64,000 bases of DNA, taken from positions 4,278,001 to 4,342,000 of the forward strand of contig NZ_LT629702.1 in the NCBI RefSeq assembly GCF_900103345.1, read 5' to 3'. The notes under the pieces were generated by a model. The model was not told the DNA's origin, made no database searches, and saw only the letters and a program-made list of their open reading frames with translations. This stretch comes from Pseudomonas azotoformans (GTDB taxonomy: Bacteria; Pseudomonadota; Gammaproteobacteria; Pseudomonadales; Pseudomonadaceae). A program made the position numbers and the translations under genes. Positions 1 to 9,071 of the stretch are shown piece by piece; within the stretch, counting starts at the first letter, position 1, and each line of letters starts with the position of its first letter.

Positions 1-545
1 GGGCGCTGGATATTTTCCACAGCCATGAACGCGACGCCTTGCTGCTGTACCCCAGCGAGCCGCTGTCGGAAGTGGAGTTCACGCTGTTCTACGCCAATGA
101 GCGCCCCCACCCCGTGCAAAGCCTCGAAGACCTGCGTGGTCTGACCGTCGGCACATCGCCGGGCTATCTGTACGGCGCAGCGTTCAGCAACTCCACTCTG
201 TTCAACCGCGAACCGGCACCGAGCCATGAGGCCAACTTCGGCAAATTGATGTTGGGACGCATCGACCTGGTGATCACCGACCGTCGCGTAGGCCAGCATG
301 TGATCAAGGCGCTGGGCCTGGAGGGCAAGGTGAGCCAGGCACCGGCCGTGGTCAGCCGCCAGCCGCAGTTCCTCGCGGTGCGCCGCGGCGCGGGCATGGA
401 CCTCCTGGTACAGCGCTTTGCCGCCGAACTCAAACGCTTCAAGCAAGAGCCGGCCTATAGCGCCTTGAGTGCCAAATATGGTGGAATCCAAGCGATTACG
501 GCCTCTGAACGCACCGTTGAGCAGCAGGAAAGCAGCGCGCCGTGA
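1..545 (+). CDS. Periplasmic solute-binding protein, family 3 (partial, 3' end)
   Basis: The reading frame is open from the left edge (first full codon at 3) to TGA at 543-545, so the N-terminus and any signal peptide lie outside the window. About 180 residues remain. They read as the C-terminal lobe of an SBP_bac_3-type protein: a 'GLTVGTSPGYLYG' hinge-type stretch, 'GRIDLVITDRR' (the usual 'grvDavi.d' segment), and a final helix-rich stretch ending in 'YSALSAKYGG'. Such proteins bind amino acids or similar small solutes for ABC transport. No transporter gene is visible, so the ligand is unknown and the protein could also be a stand-alone sensor-type SBP. Confidence 0.75.
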   Translation, partial: ALDIFHSHERDALLLYPSEPLSEVEFTLFYANERPHPVQSLEDLRGLTVGTSPGYLYGAAFSNSTLFNREPAPSHEANFGKLMLGRIDLVITDRRVGQHVIKALGLEGKVSQAPAVVSRQPQFLAVRRGAGMDLLVQRFAAELKRFKQEPAYSALSAKYGGIQAITASERTVEQQESSAP

Positions 546-766
546 TTGCTCTGTTATACTCCGGCCTTTCCGCCAGGCTCACGCCCGGCCGCTGAGGTCT
601 TGAAAAAGGCACCCAACCCCGCTACAGCGCAGCTTTCAGCCCGCGCGAGCCGGTGGAGTGCCCGCCAGACGCAGCAGGACCGGACGGGGTTGCGCTCCCC
701 TAAGCGCCATTCACGCCCGGCAAGATTATCCCTTTGGGCCAAGCCCTAACTAAAACAGGATTACTC
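546..766 (+). promoter_or_regulatory. Leader and probable promoter region of rhlE
   Basis: This 221-bp gap has no convincing coding frame. A TATACT hexamer at 555-560 could be a sigma-70 -10 box, which would give an untranslated leader of about 200 nt before the rhlE start at 767. No good -35 box is seen 17 bp upstream. RNA helicase genes often have long leaders, but this placement is inferred. Confidence 0.25.
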
Positions 767-2650
767 ATGTCCTTTGCTTCCCTCGGTCTCTCCGAGGCTT
801 TAGTCCGCGCCATCGAGGCAGCGGGCTATACCGAGCCTACTCCGGTGCAACAGCGGGCCATTCCCGCCGTGTTGCAAGGTCGCGACCTGATGGTTGCGGC
901 TCAGACAGGTACTGGTAAAACCGGCGGTTTCGCCCTCCCGATTCTGGAGCGGTTGTTCCCCAACGGTCACCCGGACAAATCCCAGCGTCACGGCCCGCGC
1001 CAACCGCGCGTACTGGTCCTGACCCCAACCCGCGAACTCGCCGCCCAAGTGCATGACAGCTTCAAGCTGTATGCCCGCGACCTGAAGTTCGTCAGCGCCT
1101 GCATCTTCGGCGGCGTCGGCATGAACCCACAGGTTCAGGCCATGTCCCGCGGCGTAGACGTGCTGGTGGCCTGCCCCGGTCGTTTGCTCGACCTGTGCGG
1201 CCAAGGCAGCGTCGACCTGTCCCACGTGGAAATCCTCGTGCTGGACGAAGCCGACCGCATGCTCGACATGGGCTTTGTCCATGACGTGAAAAAGGTCCTC
1301 GCCCGCCTGCCGGCCAAACGTCAGAACCTGCTGTTCTCGGCCACGTTCTCCCAGGACATCACCGCCCTGGCTGGCAAGCTGCTGCACAACCCGGAGCGCA
1401 TCGAAGTCACGCCGCCGAACACCACGGTCGAGCGTATCGAGCAACGCGTCTTCCGCCTGGCTGCCAGCCACAAGCGTGCGCTGCTGGCCCACCTGATCAC
1501 CGCAGGCGCCTGGGAACAGGTGCTGGTGTTCACCCGCACCAAGCACGGCGCCAACCGCCTGGCCGAGTACCTGGACAAGCACGGCCTCACCGCCGTCGCC
1601 ATCCACGGCAACAAGAGCCAGAACGCGCGCACCAAGGCCCTGGCCGACTTCAAGGCCGGCTCGGTGCGCATCCTGGTGGCCACCGATATCGCCGCCCGCG
1701 GCCTGGATATCGACCAACTGCCGCACGTGGTCAACTTCGAGCTGCCGAACGTTGATGAAGACTACGTACACCGTATCGGCCGTACCGGCCGTGCCGGTCG
1801 TTCGGGCGAGGCCATCTCCCTGGTCGCGCCGGACGAAGAAAAACTGCTGAAAAGCATCGAGCGCATGACCAAGCAGAAAATCGCCGATGGCGACCTGATG
1901 GGCTTCGATGCCAGCGCCGTGGAGGCCGAGAAGCCAGAAGCGCGCGAGCGTCCGGACGTGCGCAACCCACGCAACCCACGCGGTCCCAAGGGCGATGGCC
2001 CGAACGGCGGCGGGGGTGGCGGTGGTCGTCGCGACAAGGGCAAAGACAAGGGCAAGGAAAAATCCGCCACCAGCGGTCGTGGCGAACGCCCGGCCCGTGA
2101 GCAGAAGCCCCGCGAAGGCACCCCGGCGCGCGAACAGCGCCAGCCGAGTCAGCCGCCACGCGCCGCTGCCGACCGTGCTCCGGACGAGTTCCTGGATGAC
2201 GATGTGGATAACTTCGGCAACCGCGTCGACTACGTGCCCCAGGCCAAACCGGCCCAAGGCCGTGGCCGTCGCCCAGGTGCTCCGGCACAGGGCGCGGGTG
2301 CAGGCGCTCCACGTGGCGGCCAGCCACAGGGCGGTCGTCAGAATGGCCCACGCAACAGCAGCGGCGGCACCACCGGTACGCCGCCTGCCAAGCGCAACGG
2401 CCCGCGCAATGGCGCACCCCGTGACGGTCAGGCCCGCCGCGAAGATTCGCGCAGCAACAACCGCCGCCCGGCCCGTGACGACCAGCCTCGCTTGTCCGAA
2501 CCAGCCGTGCAGAACCCGCGCGGTGGCCCGGCGCCGAAGATCATCCACAAGGAGTCGAAGGCAGATCGCTTCCCGACACCCGAGCAGTTGGATCAACTGC
2601 CAGGCCGCCCTCGTGGTGAAAAGCCAGCGCTGCTGACGCGCAATCGCTGA
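767..2650 (+). CDS. rhlE: ATP-dependent DEAD-box RNA helicase RhlE
   Basis: This 627-residue DEAD-box helicase unwinds RNA duplexes in ribosome assembly and RNA decay. Visible motifs are the Q motif around Q28, Walker A AQTGTGKT (K51), DEAD at 160-163, SAT at S191, and HRIGRTGR at H335. After about residue 400 the chain becomes a long low-complexity tail rich in Gly, Arg, Pro and Lys, with a run of seven glycines, as expected for RhlE-type RNA-binding extensions. The ATG at 767 is chosen because the protein then begins MSFASLGLS, typical of the family; an in-frame upstream start at 734 would add 11 unlike residues. A strong terminator follows. Confidence 0.95.
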   Translation: MSFASLGLSEALVRAIEAAGYTEPTPVQQRAIPAVLQGRDLMVAAQTGTGKTGGFALPILERLFPNGHPDKSQRHGPRQPRVLVLTPTRELAAQVHDSFKLYARDLKFVSACIFGGVGMNPQVQAMSRGVDVLVACPGRLLDLCGQGSVDLSHVEILVLDEADRMLDMGFVHDVKKVLARLPAKRQNLLFSATFSQDITALAGKLLHNPERIEVTPPNTTVERIEQRVFRLAASHKRALLAHLITAGAWEQVLVFTRTKHGANRLAEYLDKHGLTAVAIHGNKSQNARTKALADFKAGSVRILVATDIAARGLDIDQLPHVVNFELPNVDEDYVHRIGRTGRAGRSGEAISLVAPDEEKLLKSIERMTKQKIADGDLMGFDASAVEAEKPEARERPDVRNPRNPRGPKGDGPNGGGGGGGRRDKGKDKGKEKSATSGRGERPAREQKPREGTPAREQRQPSQPPRAAADRAPDEFLDDDVDNFGNRVDYVPQAKPAQGRGRRPGAPAQGAGAGAPRGGQPQGGRQNGPRNSSGGTTGTPPAKRNGPRNGAPRDGQARREDSRSNNRRPARDDQPRLSEPAVQNPRGGPAPKIIHKESKADRFPTPEQLDQLPGRPRGEKPALLTRNR

Positions 2651-2666
2651 GTTTTATAGCCCCATG

Positions 2667-2702
2667 AAAAAGCCCCGCATCTTTCGATGCGGGGCTTTTT
2701 TT
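2667..2702. terminator. Bidirectional intrinsic terminator between rhlE and yceI
   Basis: The arms AAAAAGCCCCGCATC and GATGCGGGGCTTTTT form a perfect 15-bp stem with a TTTC loop, with a T run on the plus side and, because the left arm starts with A5, a T run on the minus side too. It lies between the convergent genes rhlE and yceI and can serve both. Confidence 0.93.
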
Positions 2703-2715
2703 GTGCAGGCAGAAA

Positions 2716-3294
2716 TTACTTCTGCTTGACACCTTCCAGCGAGATGTCCAGGTCCACGGTCTGCGAGGACGGGCCTGGGCCCTTGATGCCGAAGTCGTTC
2801 AGGTTGACGGTGGTGGTGGCGTTGAAGCCAGCACGCTCGCCGCCCCATGGGTCTTTGCCTTCACCGTTGAAGGTGGCCTTGAAGGTCACCGGTTTGGTCA
2901 CGCCGTGGAAGGTCAGGTCGCCAGTCACATCAGCAGTTTTCGCGCCAGTTGGCTTGACTGCGGTGGACACGAACTTGGCATCGGCAAACTTGGCAACGTC
3001 CAGGAAGTCTTTGCTGGCGATGTGCTTGTCACGTTCTGCGTGGTTGGACCACAGGCTTGCGGTCTTCACGTCGACCGCGATTTTGCTGGCTTCTGGCTTG
3101 GCGGCATCCCAGCTGAAGGTACCGTCCCAATCCTTGAAGGTACCGTGAATGTAGCTGTAGCCCAGGTGGCTGATTTTCCAGTCGATGAAGGCGTGCTGGC
3201 CTTCTTTGTCGATCTTGTAGTCAGCAGCCATCACCTGGCCTGCGGACAGCAGGGCAGTACCGATTGCCAGAGCAGCGAGGGTCTTTTTCAACAT
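2716..3294 (-). CDS. YceI family periplasmic protein
   Basis: This 192-residue protein starts [20 protein letters not shown] and has a classic Sec signal peptide ending at VMA-ADYKID. The mature part is a YceI lipocalin-like beta barrel ('[18 protein letters not shown]', '[17 protein letters not shown]'), a family known to bind polyisoprenoid or amphiphilic ligands. The start at 3294 is preferred over 3327 because it has AAGGAA about eight bases upstream and gives a normal signal peptide. It lies 32 bp after the cytochrome b561 gene, a common pairing that suggests a redox or quinone-lipid role. The syntenic P. aeruginosa gene has been reported as a secreted protein (PasP, from memory). Confidence 0.9.
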   Translation of the reverse strand: MLKKTLAALAIGTALLSAGQVMAADYKIDKEGQHAFIDWKISHLGYSYIHGTFKDWDGTFSWDAAKPEASKIAVDVKTASLWSNHAERDKHIASKDFLDVAKFADAKFVSTAVKPTGAKTADVTGDLTFHGVTKPVTFKATFNGEGKDPWGGERAGFNATTTVNLNDFGIKGPGPSSQTVDLDISLEGVKQK

Positions 3295-3326
3295 GCTTTC
3301 TATTCCTTGTGAGTCGAGGTTGAACA

Positions 3327-3878
3327 TCAGGCTTTGCGCCCCAGCATTCGCGTGAGGGTCGCATCACGATCGATAAAGTGGTGTTTCAACGCAGCCACGC
3401 CGTGCAAGCCGGCGAAGACCACCAGCACCCAGGCCAGGTACAGGTGCACCAAGCCCGCGTTATCTGCCTGGTCCGGTAGCCCGGAAACCACAGCAGGAAT
3501 CTCAAACAGACCAAACACCGGGATACCGACACCGTCTGCAGTGGAAATCAGGTAACCGGCGATCATCACGGCAAACAGCCCGAGATAAAGGAACGCGTGA
3601 CCAAAGGCCGCGCCGATACGGGTCATGCGGCTGTAACTGGCCAGCGGTGGCGGCGGCGGGCTCACCAGGCGCCAGACAATACGTACCAGCATGATGGCGA
3701 ACAGCGTGATGCCAATGCTCTTGTGCAGGTCCGGCGCTTCTTTGCGCCAGGCGCTGTAGTAGTCGAGGCCGACCATCCACAACCCAAGGGCGAACAAGCC
3801 AAACACCACCAAGGCCACGCCCCAGTGCAAAACCATGCTGACCCAGCCATAGCGGGCCGGTGAATTGCGTAACTGCAT
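3327..3878 (-). CDS. Cytochrome b561 family protein (CybB-like)
   Basis: This 183-residue inner-membrane protein has four predicted membrane segments. Histidines typical of heme b ligation in the bacterial b561 family lie in 'MVLHWGVAL' (first helix), '[10 protein letters not shown]' and '[14 protein letters not shown]' (last helix). Members transfer electrons from quinol. It is the first gene of a two-gene operon with yceI, and its start is about 270 bp from the divergent bioA start. The substrate is not evident from the sequence. Confidence 0.9.
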   Translation of the reverse strand: MQLRNSPARYGWVSMVLHWGVALVVFGLFALGLWMVGLDYYSAWRKEAPDLHKSIGITLFAIMLVRIVWRLVSPPPPPLASYSRMTRIGAAFGHAFLYLGLFAVMIAGYLISTADGVGIPVFGLFEIPAVVSGLPDQADNAGLVHLYLAWVLVVFAGLHGVAALKHHFIDRDATLTRMLGRKA

Positions 3879-4151
3879 GTACTTAATCCCGTAAGAGCTG
3901 TGCCCAAGACTAGCGATTTACCTATCGAATTAAAGCGGAAAATTTCGCTTTGAAATATCGAGAAATACGATCTTGAGAGTATGAAGCGTAAATTAACAAT
4001 GGATTAAGGACTATCCAGAAGAAACGTGACAGACCGTCCTGTGTTTACCGCGAATTCACCGGTAATGGCTTGTGACACAGCCGCCCATTGCATAGGCTTG
4101 CGCGATTGTTTCACCTGCGCCAGCCGCAGGACCGCTTCGAGGAGATCACCG
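3879..4151. promoter_or_regulatory. Divergent intergenic region between cybB and bioA
   Basis: This 273-bp AT-richer gap carries the promoters of two divergent units. An inverted repeat AAAGCG-N8-CGCTTT at 3932-3951 lies about 55-75 bp upstream of the cytochrome gene and could be an operator. The bioA frame stays open upstream to 4026, but that stretch lacks family similarity and is treated as leader. No clear BirA-type box is seen. Confidence 0.3.
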
Positions 4152-5558
4152 ATGGGCTTGAACAACCAGTGGATGCAACGCGACCTTGCGGTGCTGTGGC
4201 ATCCCTGCACCCAGATGAAAGACCACCAGCAACTGCCGCTGATCCCGATCAAGCGCGGTGAAGGCGTGTGGCTCGAAGACTTCGAAGGCAAGCGCTACCT
4301 CGACGCCGTCAGCTCCTGGTGGGTCAACGTGTTCGGCCACGCCAACCCGCGCATCAACCAGCGCATCAAGGACCAGGTCGATCAGCTCGAACACGTGATC
4401 CTCGCCGGTTTCAGCCACCAGCCGGTGATCGAGTTGTCCGAACGTCTGGTGGCGATGACGCCCGAAGGCCTGACCCGCTGCTTCTATGCCGATAACGGTT
4501 CGTCGTGCATCGAAGTCGCGCTGAAAATGAGCTTCCACTATTGGCTCAACCGCGGCCTGCCGAACAAGAAGCGCTTCGTCACCCTCACCAACAGCTACCA
4601 CGGCGAAACCATCGCTGCGATGTCAGTGGGTGACGTGCCGCTGTTTACCGAGACCTACAAGGCGCTGTTGCTCGACACCATCAAAGTGCCAAGCCCGGAC
4701 TGCTACCTGCGCCCCGAGGGCATGAGCTGGGAAGACCACTCGCGCACGATGGCCCAGGTGATGGAACAGACCCTCGCCGAGCACCACGATACCGTCGCCG
4801 CTGTGATTATCGAACCGCTGATCCAGGGCGCCGGCGGCATGCGCATGTACCACCCGGTGTACCTCAAGTTGCTGCGCGAAGCCTGCGACCGCTACGGCGT
4901 GCACCTGATCCACGACGAAATCGCCGTCGGTTTCGGCCGTACCGGCAGCATGTTCGCCTGTGAGCAAGCCGGCATCCGCCCGGACTTCCTGTGCCTGTCC
5001 AAGGCACTCACCGGCGGCTACCTGCCACTGGCCGCCGTGGTCACCACCGAAGACGTGTACAGCGCGTTCTACGACGACTACCCCACCCTGCGCGCCTTCC
5101 TGCATTCCCACAGCTACACCGGCAACCCGCTGGCGTGTGCGGCGGCACTGGCGACGCTGGATATCTTTGAAGAAGACAACGTCATCGAGAACAACAAGGC
5201 CCTGGCCCAGCGCATGGCCACCGCCACTGCACACCTGGTGGACCACCCGCACGTCTCGGAAGTGCGCCAGACCGGCATGGTGCTGGCCATCGAGATGGTC
5301 CAGGACAAAGCCACCAAGACCGCCTACCCGTGGCAGGAGCGCCGAGGTTTGAAAGTATTCGAGCACGCGCTGGAACGCGGTGCGCTGTTGCGGCCATTGG
5401 GCAGTGTGGTGTATTTCCTGCCGCCCTATGTGATTACCCCGGAGCAGATCGACTTCCTCGCTGAAGTCGCCAGCGAAGGCATCGATATCGCCACCAACAG
5501 CAAGGTCAGCGTGGCCGTGCCGAAGGACTTCCACCCAGGCTTCCGCGATCCCGGTTGA
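4152..5558 (+). CDS. bioA: Adenosylmethionine-8-amino-7-oxononanoate aminotransferase
   Basis: This 468-residue class III PLP aminotransferase converts 8-amino-7-oxononanoate to 7,8-diaminononanoate using S-adenosylmethionine as amino donor, the penultimate part of biotin synthesis. Markers are 'LWHPCTQMKDH' near the N-terminus (BioA type), 'SSWWVNVFGHANPRI', 'HDEIAVGFGRTG' and the PLP lysine in 'LSKALTGGYLPL' (K284). The ATG at 4152 has GAGGAG upstream and matches the family N-terminus; the open frame from 4026 is not family-like. It stands apart from other bio genes, as in other pseudomonads. Confidence 0.96.
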   Translation: MGLNNQWMQRDLAVLWHPCTQMKDHQQLPLIPIKRGEGVWLEDFEGKRYLDAVSSWWVNVFGHANPRINQRIKDQVDQLEHVILAGFSHQPVIELSERLVAMTPEGLTRCFYADNGSSCIEVALKMSFHYWLNRGLPNKKRFVTLTNSYHGETIAAMSVGDVPLFTETYKALLLDTIKVPSPDCYLRPEGMSWEDHSRTMAQVMEQTLAEHHDTVAAVIIEPLIQGAGGMRMYHPVYLKLLREACDRYGVHLIHDEIAVGFGRTGSMFACEQAGIRPDFLCLSKALTGGYLPLAAVVTTEDVYSAFYDDYPTLRAFLHSHSYTGNPLACAAALATLDIFEEDNVIENNKALAQRMATATAHLVDHPHVSEVRQTGMVLAIEMVQDKATKTAYPWQERRGLKVFEHALERGALLRPLGSVVYFLPPYVITPEQIDFLAEVASEGIDIATNSKVSVAVPKDFHPGFRDPG

Positions 5559-5572
5559 ACACGGCAATCCTT

Positions 5573-5656
5573 GTAGGAGCGAGCTTGCTCGCGAAGGTAT
5601 TCCAGGCGCGTCGCTGCGTCGGATGTACATTTTTCGCGAGCAAGCCCGCTCCTACA
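5573..5656. repeat. REP doublet, type A (GTAGGAGC ... GCTCCTAC)
   Basis: Two inward-facing copies of the palindrome GTAGGAGCGAGCTTGCTCGC, the second as a GCAAGCCCGCTCC variant, lie between bioA and rsmE. This is a Pseudomonas REPIN-type element, and it forms a long hairpin. Confidence 0.9.
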
Positions 5657-5679
5657 GAAACCTTTTCCAGAGAACAGAA

Positions 5680-6399
5680 ATGAGACTGTCCCGCTTTTTC
5701 ACCGACACCCCGCTGAGCATCGGCGATCACGAATTGCCCGAAGCCCAGGCGCACTACATCAGTCGTGTGCTGCGCATGGGCGAAGGCGATGCCGTGCAAT
5801 TGTTCGACGGCTCCGGCCAGGAGTTCCTGGGCACGTTGCTGGAGGTCGGCAAAAAACGCGTCACTGTGCAACTGACCGAGTGCTTCGCAGGCCAGGCCGA
5901 ATCACCGCTGCATATCCACCTCGGCCAGGGCCTGTCCCGGGGTGAGCGCATGGACTGGGCGATCCAGAAAGCCACCGAACTGGGCGTCAACGCCATCACA
6001 CCGATTTTCAGCGAGCGCTGCGAAGTGCGCCTCAAAGATGAACGTGCCGACAAACGCCTGCTGCACTGGCGCCAGGTGGCGATCAGCGCTTGCGAGCAGT
6101 GCGGGCGTTCGACGGTGCCGGTGATCCACCCACCGCTGTTGCTGGCGGACTGGTTGAAGCAGACCGAGGCGGATTTGAAGCTGGTGCTGCACCCGGTGGC
6201 GGAGCCAATGGTCAGCCATGCCAAGCCTGCGAGCCTGGCGTTTTTGATCGGGCCTGAGGGTGGGCTGACCGACAGCGAAGTCGCGGCAGCCCAGGTCGCT
6301 GGTTACCACGCCGCACGCCTGGGGCCGCGGGTGTTGCGTACTGAAACAGCGCCAGTCGTTGCGTTGGCAATCGCTCAACAACTGTGGGGTGATTTCTAA
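5680..6399 (+). CDS. rsmE: 16S rRNA (uracil(1498)-N(3))-methyltransferase RsmE
   Basis: This 239-residue SPOUT-class methyltransferase uses S-adenosylmethionine to methylate U1498 of 16S rRNA. The N-terminal PUA-like part reads 'AQAHYISRVLRMGEGDAVQLFDG'. The C-terminal knot has 'FLIGPEGGLTDSEV' and 'RLGPRVLRTETAPVVAL', both hallmarks of RsmE. The ATG at 5680 fits the family start; codons upstream of it to 5623 fall inside the REP doublet and are not coding. It is convergent with dguC, with a palindrome between them. Confidence 0.96.
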   Translation: MRLSRFFTDTPLSIGDHELPEAQAHYISRVLRMGEGDAVQLFDGSGQEFLGTLLEVGKKRVTVQLTECFAGQAESPLHIHLGQGLSRGERMDWAIQKATELGVNAITPIFSERCEVRLKDERADKRLLHWRQVAISACEQCGRSTVPVIHPPLLLADWLKQTEADLKLVLHPVAEPMVSHAKPASLAFLIGPEGGLTDSEVAAAQVAGYHAARLGPRVLRTETAPVVALAIAQQLWGDF

Positions 6400-6431
6400 A
6401 ATGTGGGAGGGGCTTGCCCCCTCCCACATTT
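6399..6431. repeat. Single REP palindrome, type B, between convergent rsmE and dguC
   Basis: A perfect 14-bp stem (AAATGTGGGAGGGG and its complement) with a CTTGC loop overlaps the rsmE stop codon by one base. It sits between convergent genes and ends in TTT on both strands, so it may also act as a terminator. Confidence 0.85.
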
Positions 6432-6450
6432 GGATTGGGTTACCAAGCCA

Positions 6451-7353
6451 TTATTCCACCGGATCACTCACCGGCTTGGCAATGATCGCCTTCAACTCGC
6501 TGGTCATCGGGAACTCCAGGTTCAAGCCCTTGGGCGGGATTGGCTGTTCGAACCAGCGCTGGTAAATCCCGTTGATCTCGCCGCTGCTGTACAGCTCGCC
6601 GAGGGTCTCGTTGACCACTGCCAGAAACTGCGGGTCGTCTTTACGCAGCATGCAGCTGTAGATTTCCCGCGATTGCTCCTTACCGACCACCACCCACTTG
6701 TGCGGGTCCTTGGCCTTGGCGCGCTCACCGTAAAGCAACGCATCATCCATGTAGAACGCCGCCGCGCGGCCGGTTTCGAGCATCTTGAACGCCTCGCCGT
6801 GGTCCTTGGCGCTGATCACGAACATACTGGCTTTGTGCTCGGCGTTATAGCTTTTCAGGAAGCGCTCATTGGTGGTGCCGGCGGTGGTCACCACATTCTT
6901 GCCGGCAAGGTCGGCAAAGCCGTTGATACCGCTGTCCTTCGCCGTCAGCAGTTGGCCCTTCACGTAGATAAATCCGTAAGAAAACGCCACCTGCTTCTGC
7001 CGCTCAGCCGTCACCCCGGTGGAACCGCATTCCAGGTCGACTGTGCCGTTCTGCACCAGCGGGATGCGGGTCTGGGAGGTCACCAGGTTGTACTTCACAT
7101 TCAGGTTGGCCACCCCGGTTTTCTGCTGGATGCGCTCGACAATCTTGCCGGCCAGCTCCACCGAATAGCCCATGGGTTTGCCGCTGTGATCCCCCACATA
7201 GGAAAACGGCACCGATGCATCGCGATAACCCAGCGTGATGGACTTGGCATTGGCGATCTTGGCCAGCGCGCCGTTCAGCGGGGCCTCGTTTGCGTAAGTC
7301 TGCGCGCTAAACAAAAGCCCCAGGGTACAGCCGGTCAACAGGATCTTTTTCAT
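6451..7353 (-). CDS. dguC: Amino-acid-binding periplasmic protein DguC
   Basis: This 300-residue family 3 solute-binding protein of the GltI/AatJ type has a signal peptide MKKILLTGCTLGLLFSAQTYA. The short stretch before C9 makes a lipobox unlikely. Typical segments are 'SITLGYRDASVPFSYV', 'VDLECGSTGVTAERQKQVAFS' and 'ETGRAAAFYMDDALL'. It is last in a three-gene operon (19 bp after dguB) with a D-amino-acid dehydrogenase and a RidA protein. This is the dguABC arrangement of P. aeruginosa, where the locus supports D-glutamate and D-glutamine use. No permease is encoded here, so it must share one from another ABC system or act as a sensor. Confidence 0.85.
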   Translation of the reverse strand: MKKILLTGCTLGLLFSAQTYANEAPLNGALAKIANAKSITLGYRDASVPFSYVGDHSGKPMGYSVELAGKIVERIQQKTGVANLNVKYNLVTSQTRIPLVQNGTVDLECGSTGVTAERQKQVAFSYGFIYVKGQLLTAKDSGINGFADLAGKNVVTTAGTTNERFLKSYNAEHKASMFVISAKDHGEAFKMLETGRAAAFYMDDALLYGERAKAKDPHKWVVVGKEQSREIYSCMLRKDDPQFLAVVNETLGELYSSGEINGIYQRWFEQPIPPKGLNLEFPMTSELKAIIAKPVSDPVE

Positions 7354-7372
7354 TGTTATTCTCCGTTGGTCT

Positions 7373-7729
7373 TCAAGGTTGTTTACGTACAGCAATCACG
7401 CTGATTTCCACCAGCACACTCGGCCGCGCCAATTGCGCTTGCAGGGTGGTGCGTGTCGGCGCCATGCCCGGCGACAGCCAGGCGGACCAGACCTCGTTCA
7501 TCGGTGCAAAACCTTCGCCAATGTCTTTGAGGTAAATCGTCGCGTTGAGCAGGTGGTCCTTGTCACTGCCCGTCTGGGCCAGCAGCGCATCGATCTTGGC
7601 CAGCACTTCCTGGGTTTGTGTGGCCACGTCCTGGCCGTCGCCCGGCACCTGGCCCGACAGAAACACCAAGTCCTTGTAGGTTGCGGCGCCAGAAAGCCGG
7701 TCGTTGCTGCTGATTCGGGTGATAGTCAT
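7373..7729 (-). CDS. dguB: RidA family enamine/imine deaminase DguB
   Basis: This 118-residue YjgF/YER057c/UK114-family protein carries 'GDGQDVATQTQEVLAKIDALL', 'LNATIYLKDIG' and 'PTRTTLQAQLARPSVLVEISVIA'; the last contains the family arginine that contacts the substrate carboxylate. RidA proteins hydrolyse the reactive imine or enamine products of amino-acid oxidation to ketoacids and ammonium. Its position between a flavin D-amino-acid dehydrogenase (10-bp gap) and the binding protein suggests it clears the imine made by DguA. The length is normal for the family. Confidence 0.9.
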   Translation of the reverse strand: MTITRISSNDRLSGAATYKDLVFLSGQVPGDGQDVATQTQEVLAKIDALLAQTGSDKDHLLNATIYLKDIGEGFAPMNEVWSAWLSPGMAPTRTTLQAQLARPSVLVEISVIAVRKQP

Positions 7730-7739
7730 GGGTGCATCC

Positions 7740-8963
7740 TCATGCGGCGCGGGGCGTCAGGCCCTGCATATCAATGGAAGGGGGGCGCTGGTCGATCAAT
7801 TCGGCCAGCAACCGGCCGCTGCCGCAGGCCAGGGTAAAACCCAGGGCGCCGTGACCCAGGTTCAACCAAAGGTTGCGATAGACACTGGTACCAATCAGCG
7901 GCACGCCGGTGGGGGTCGCCGGGCGCATGCCCGCCCATTCCACCGCGTGGGCATAGTCGCCGGCCATAGGGAAAGTCTCCAGCGCCTGGCGCTTCATCAA
8001 GGCCAGGCGCTTGGGTTCGAGGTCGGCATCGAAGCCGACAATATCCACCATGGCAGCCACCCGCAGTTGCTCGCCGATCCGCGCGTAGACGATCTTGCGG
8101 TCGTAGTCGGTGATGCTGACGTTCGGCGCCTGGTGCTGCGCGCCAATCGGCACGCTGAGGCTGTAGCCCTTGAGCGGATACAGCGGCAACGACACGCCCA
8201 ATTCGGCGCTGCGGTAACCGGCCGCCAGCACCAATTGATCAACCGGCATCACCTCATCACCCAACTCGATGCTGTGCACCGCACCGCCAGCATGGCGAAG
8301 GCCGGTGACCTTGCGCCCCAGCAAAAAGCGACAGCGCCCCGACGCTTCAAGCCGCGCCGCCAAGCGCTGGCAGAAGGCATGACAATCGGCGACTTCCTCG
8401 TTCGGCGTATAGATCCCCCCCACAAAACCACCTCCGGCCAATGCAGGTTCCAGGCGTGCGCAGTCGTCGGCCGACAACACCTGCTGTTGCAGGATATCGG
8501 TGACTTTACTGCGGGCCTGGTCAAAGGAGCCGGGAGTGCGAAAGGTCACCAGCTTGCCGTTACGGCGCCAGTCGAAACCGTCCAGGTGATCGTCTTCGCG
8601 CCATTGCTGCAAGGTGGTCTGGCTCAGGGTTGCCAGGCGCAACAAGTGCGCGGCATTGCGTTTATTCACCGAGCCACGGCAGGCGCCGAGAAACGATGCC
8701 ATCCAGCGCCATTGCTGGGGGTCCAGACGGGGACGCAGCTTCAAAGGCGAGTCACCGCGCAGCAACCAGCCGATGGCTTGCAGCGGCACTCCGGCATCCG
8801 CCAGCGGCGCGACATAGCGATAGGACAGTTGCCCGCCGTTGGCGAAGCTGGTTTCGCTGCCCAAGCTGTCGCGAGCCTCGATCACCGTCACTTCATGGCC
8901 CGCACGCACCAACGCATACGCGCTGGCCAAGCCGATCACCCCACCGCCGATGATGCACACCAT
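7740..8963 (-). CDS. dguA: FAD-dependent D-amino-acid (D-glutamate) dehydrogenase DguA
   Basis: This 407-residue DAO-type flavoprotein opens with the dinucleotide-binding fold 'VCIIGGGVIGLASAYALVRA' followed by 'VTVIEARDSLGSETSFANGG', as in DadA. The C-terminus has 'GMRPATPTGVPLIG' and 'NLWLNLGHGALGFTLACGSG', which line the FAD site in this family. The enzyme should oxidise a D-amino acid to its imino acid and pass electrons to the respiratory chain. The ATG at 8963 is preferred because it puts the GGGVIG motif at the usual distance from the N-terminus; a TTG at 8987 is possible. D-glutamate as substrate is inferred from the locus match to dguRABC. Confidence 0.87.
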   Translation of the reverse strand: MVCIIGGGVIGLASAYALVRAGHEVTVIEARDSLGSETSFANGGQLSYRYVAPLADAGVPLQAIGWLLRGDSPLKLRPRLDPQQWRWMASFLGACRGSVNKRNAAHLLRLATLSQTTLQQWREDDHLDGFDWRRNGKLVTFRTPGSFDQARSKVTDILQQQVLSADDCARLEPALAGGGFVGGIYTPNEEVADCHAFCQRLAARLEASGRCRFLLGRKVTGLRHAGGAVHSIELGDEVMPVDQLVLAAGYRSAELGVSLPLYPLKGYSLSVPIGAQHQAPNVSITDYDRKIVYARIGEQLRVAAMVDIVGFDADLEPKRLALMKRQALETFPMAGDYAHAVEWAGMRPATPTGVPLIGTSVYRNLWLNLGHGALGFTLACGSGRLLAELIDQRPPSIDMQGLTPRAA

Positions 8964-9047
8964 CCCCGCCACCCGCCGTTCAATCAAGAGGCCTCAAGCC
9001 TAGGGGCAGGTGACAGGGCACCGACAATGAATAAAGATGGACCACCT

Positions 9048-9062
9048 ATAAACAAAGGTTAT
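9048..9062. promoter_or_regulatory. Candidate LysR-type box upstream of dguR
   Basis: ATAAACAAAGGTTAT contains ATAA-N7-TTAT, which fits the T-N11-A rule for LysR-type sites. It lies in the 108-bp gap between divergent dguA and dguR, 10 bp before the dguR start, so it could serve autoregulation and operon control. The motif is short, so chance occurrence is possible. Confidence 0.35.
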
Positions 9063-9071
9063 GGACTTGCC

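Noticed and set aside
800..2596. A 598-residue open frame on the minus strand opposite rhlE
   Set aside because: It is antisense to a clear helicase; its composition (Ala, Val, Gly, Arg, His) is that of the complementary strand of a GC-rich gene.
4026..4151. N-terminal extension of BioA
   Set aside because: The ATG at 4152 has a good ribosome site and the family N-terminus; the upstream residues are unlike BioA.
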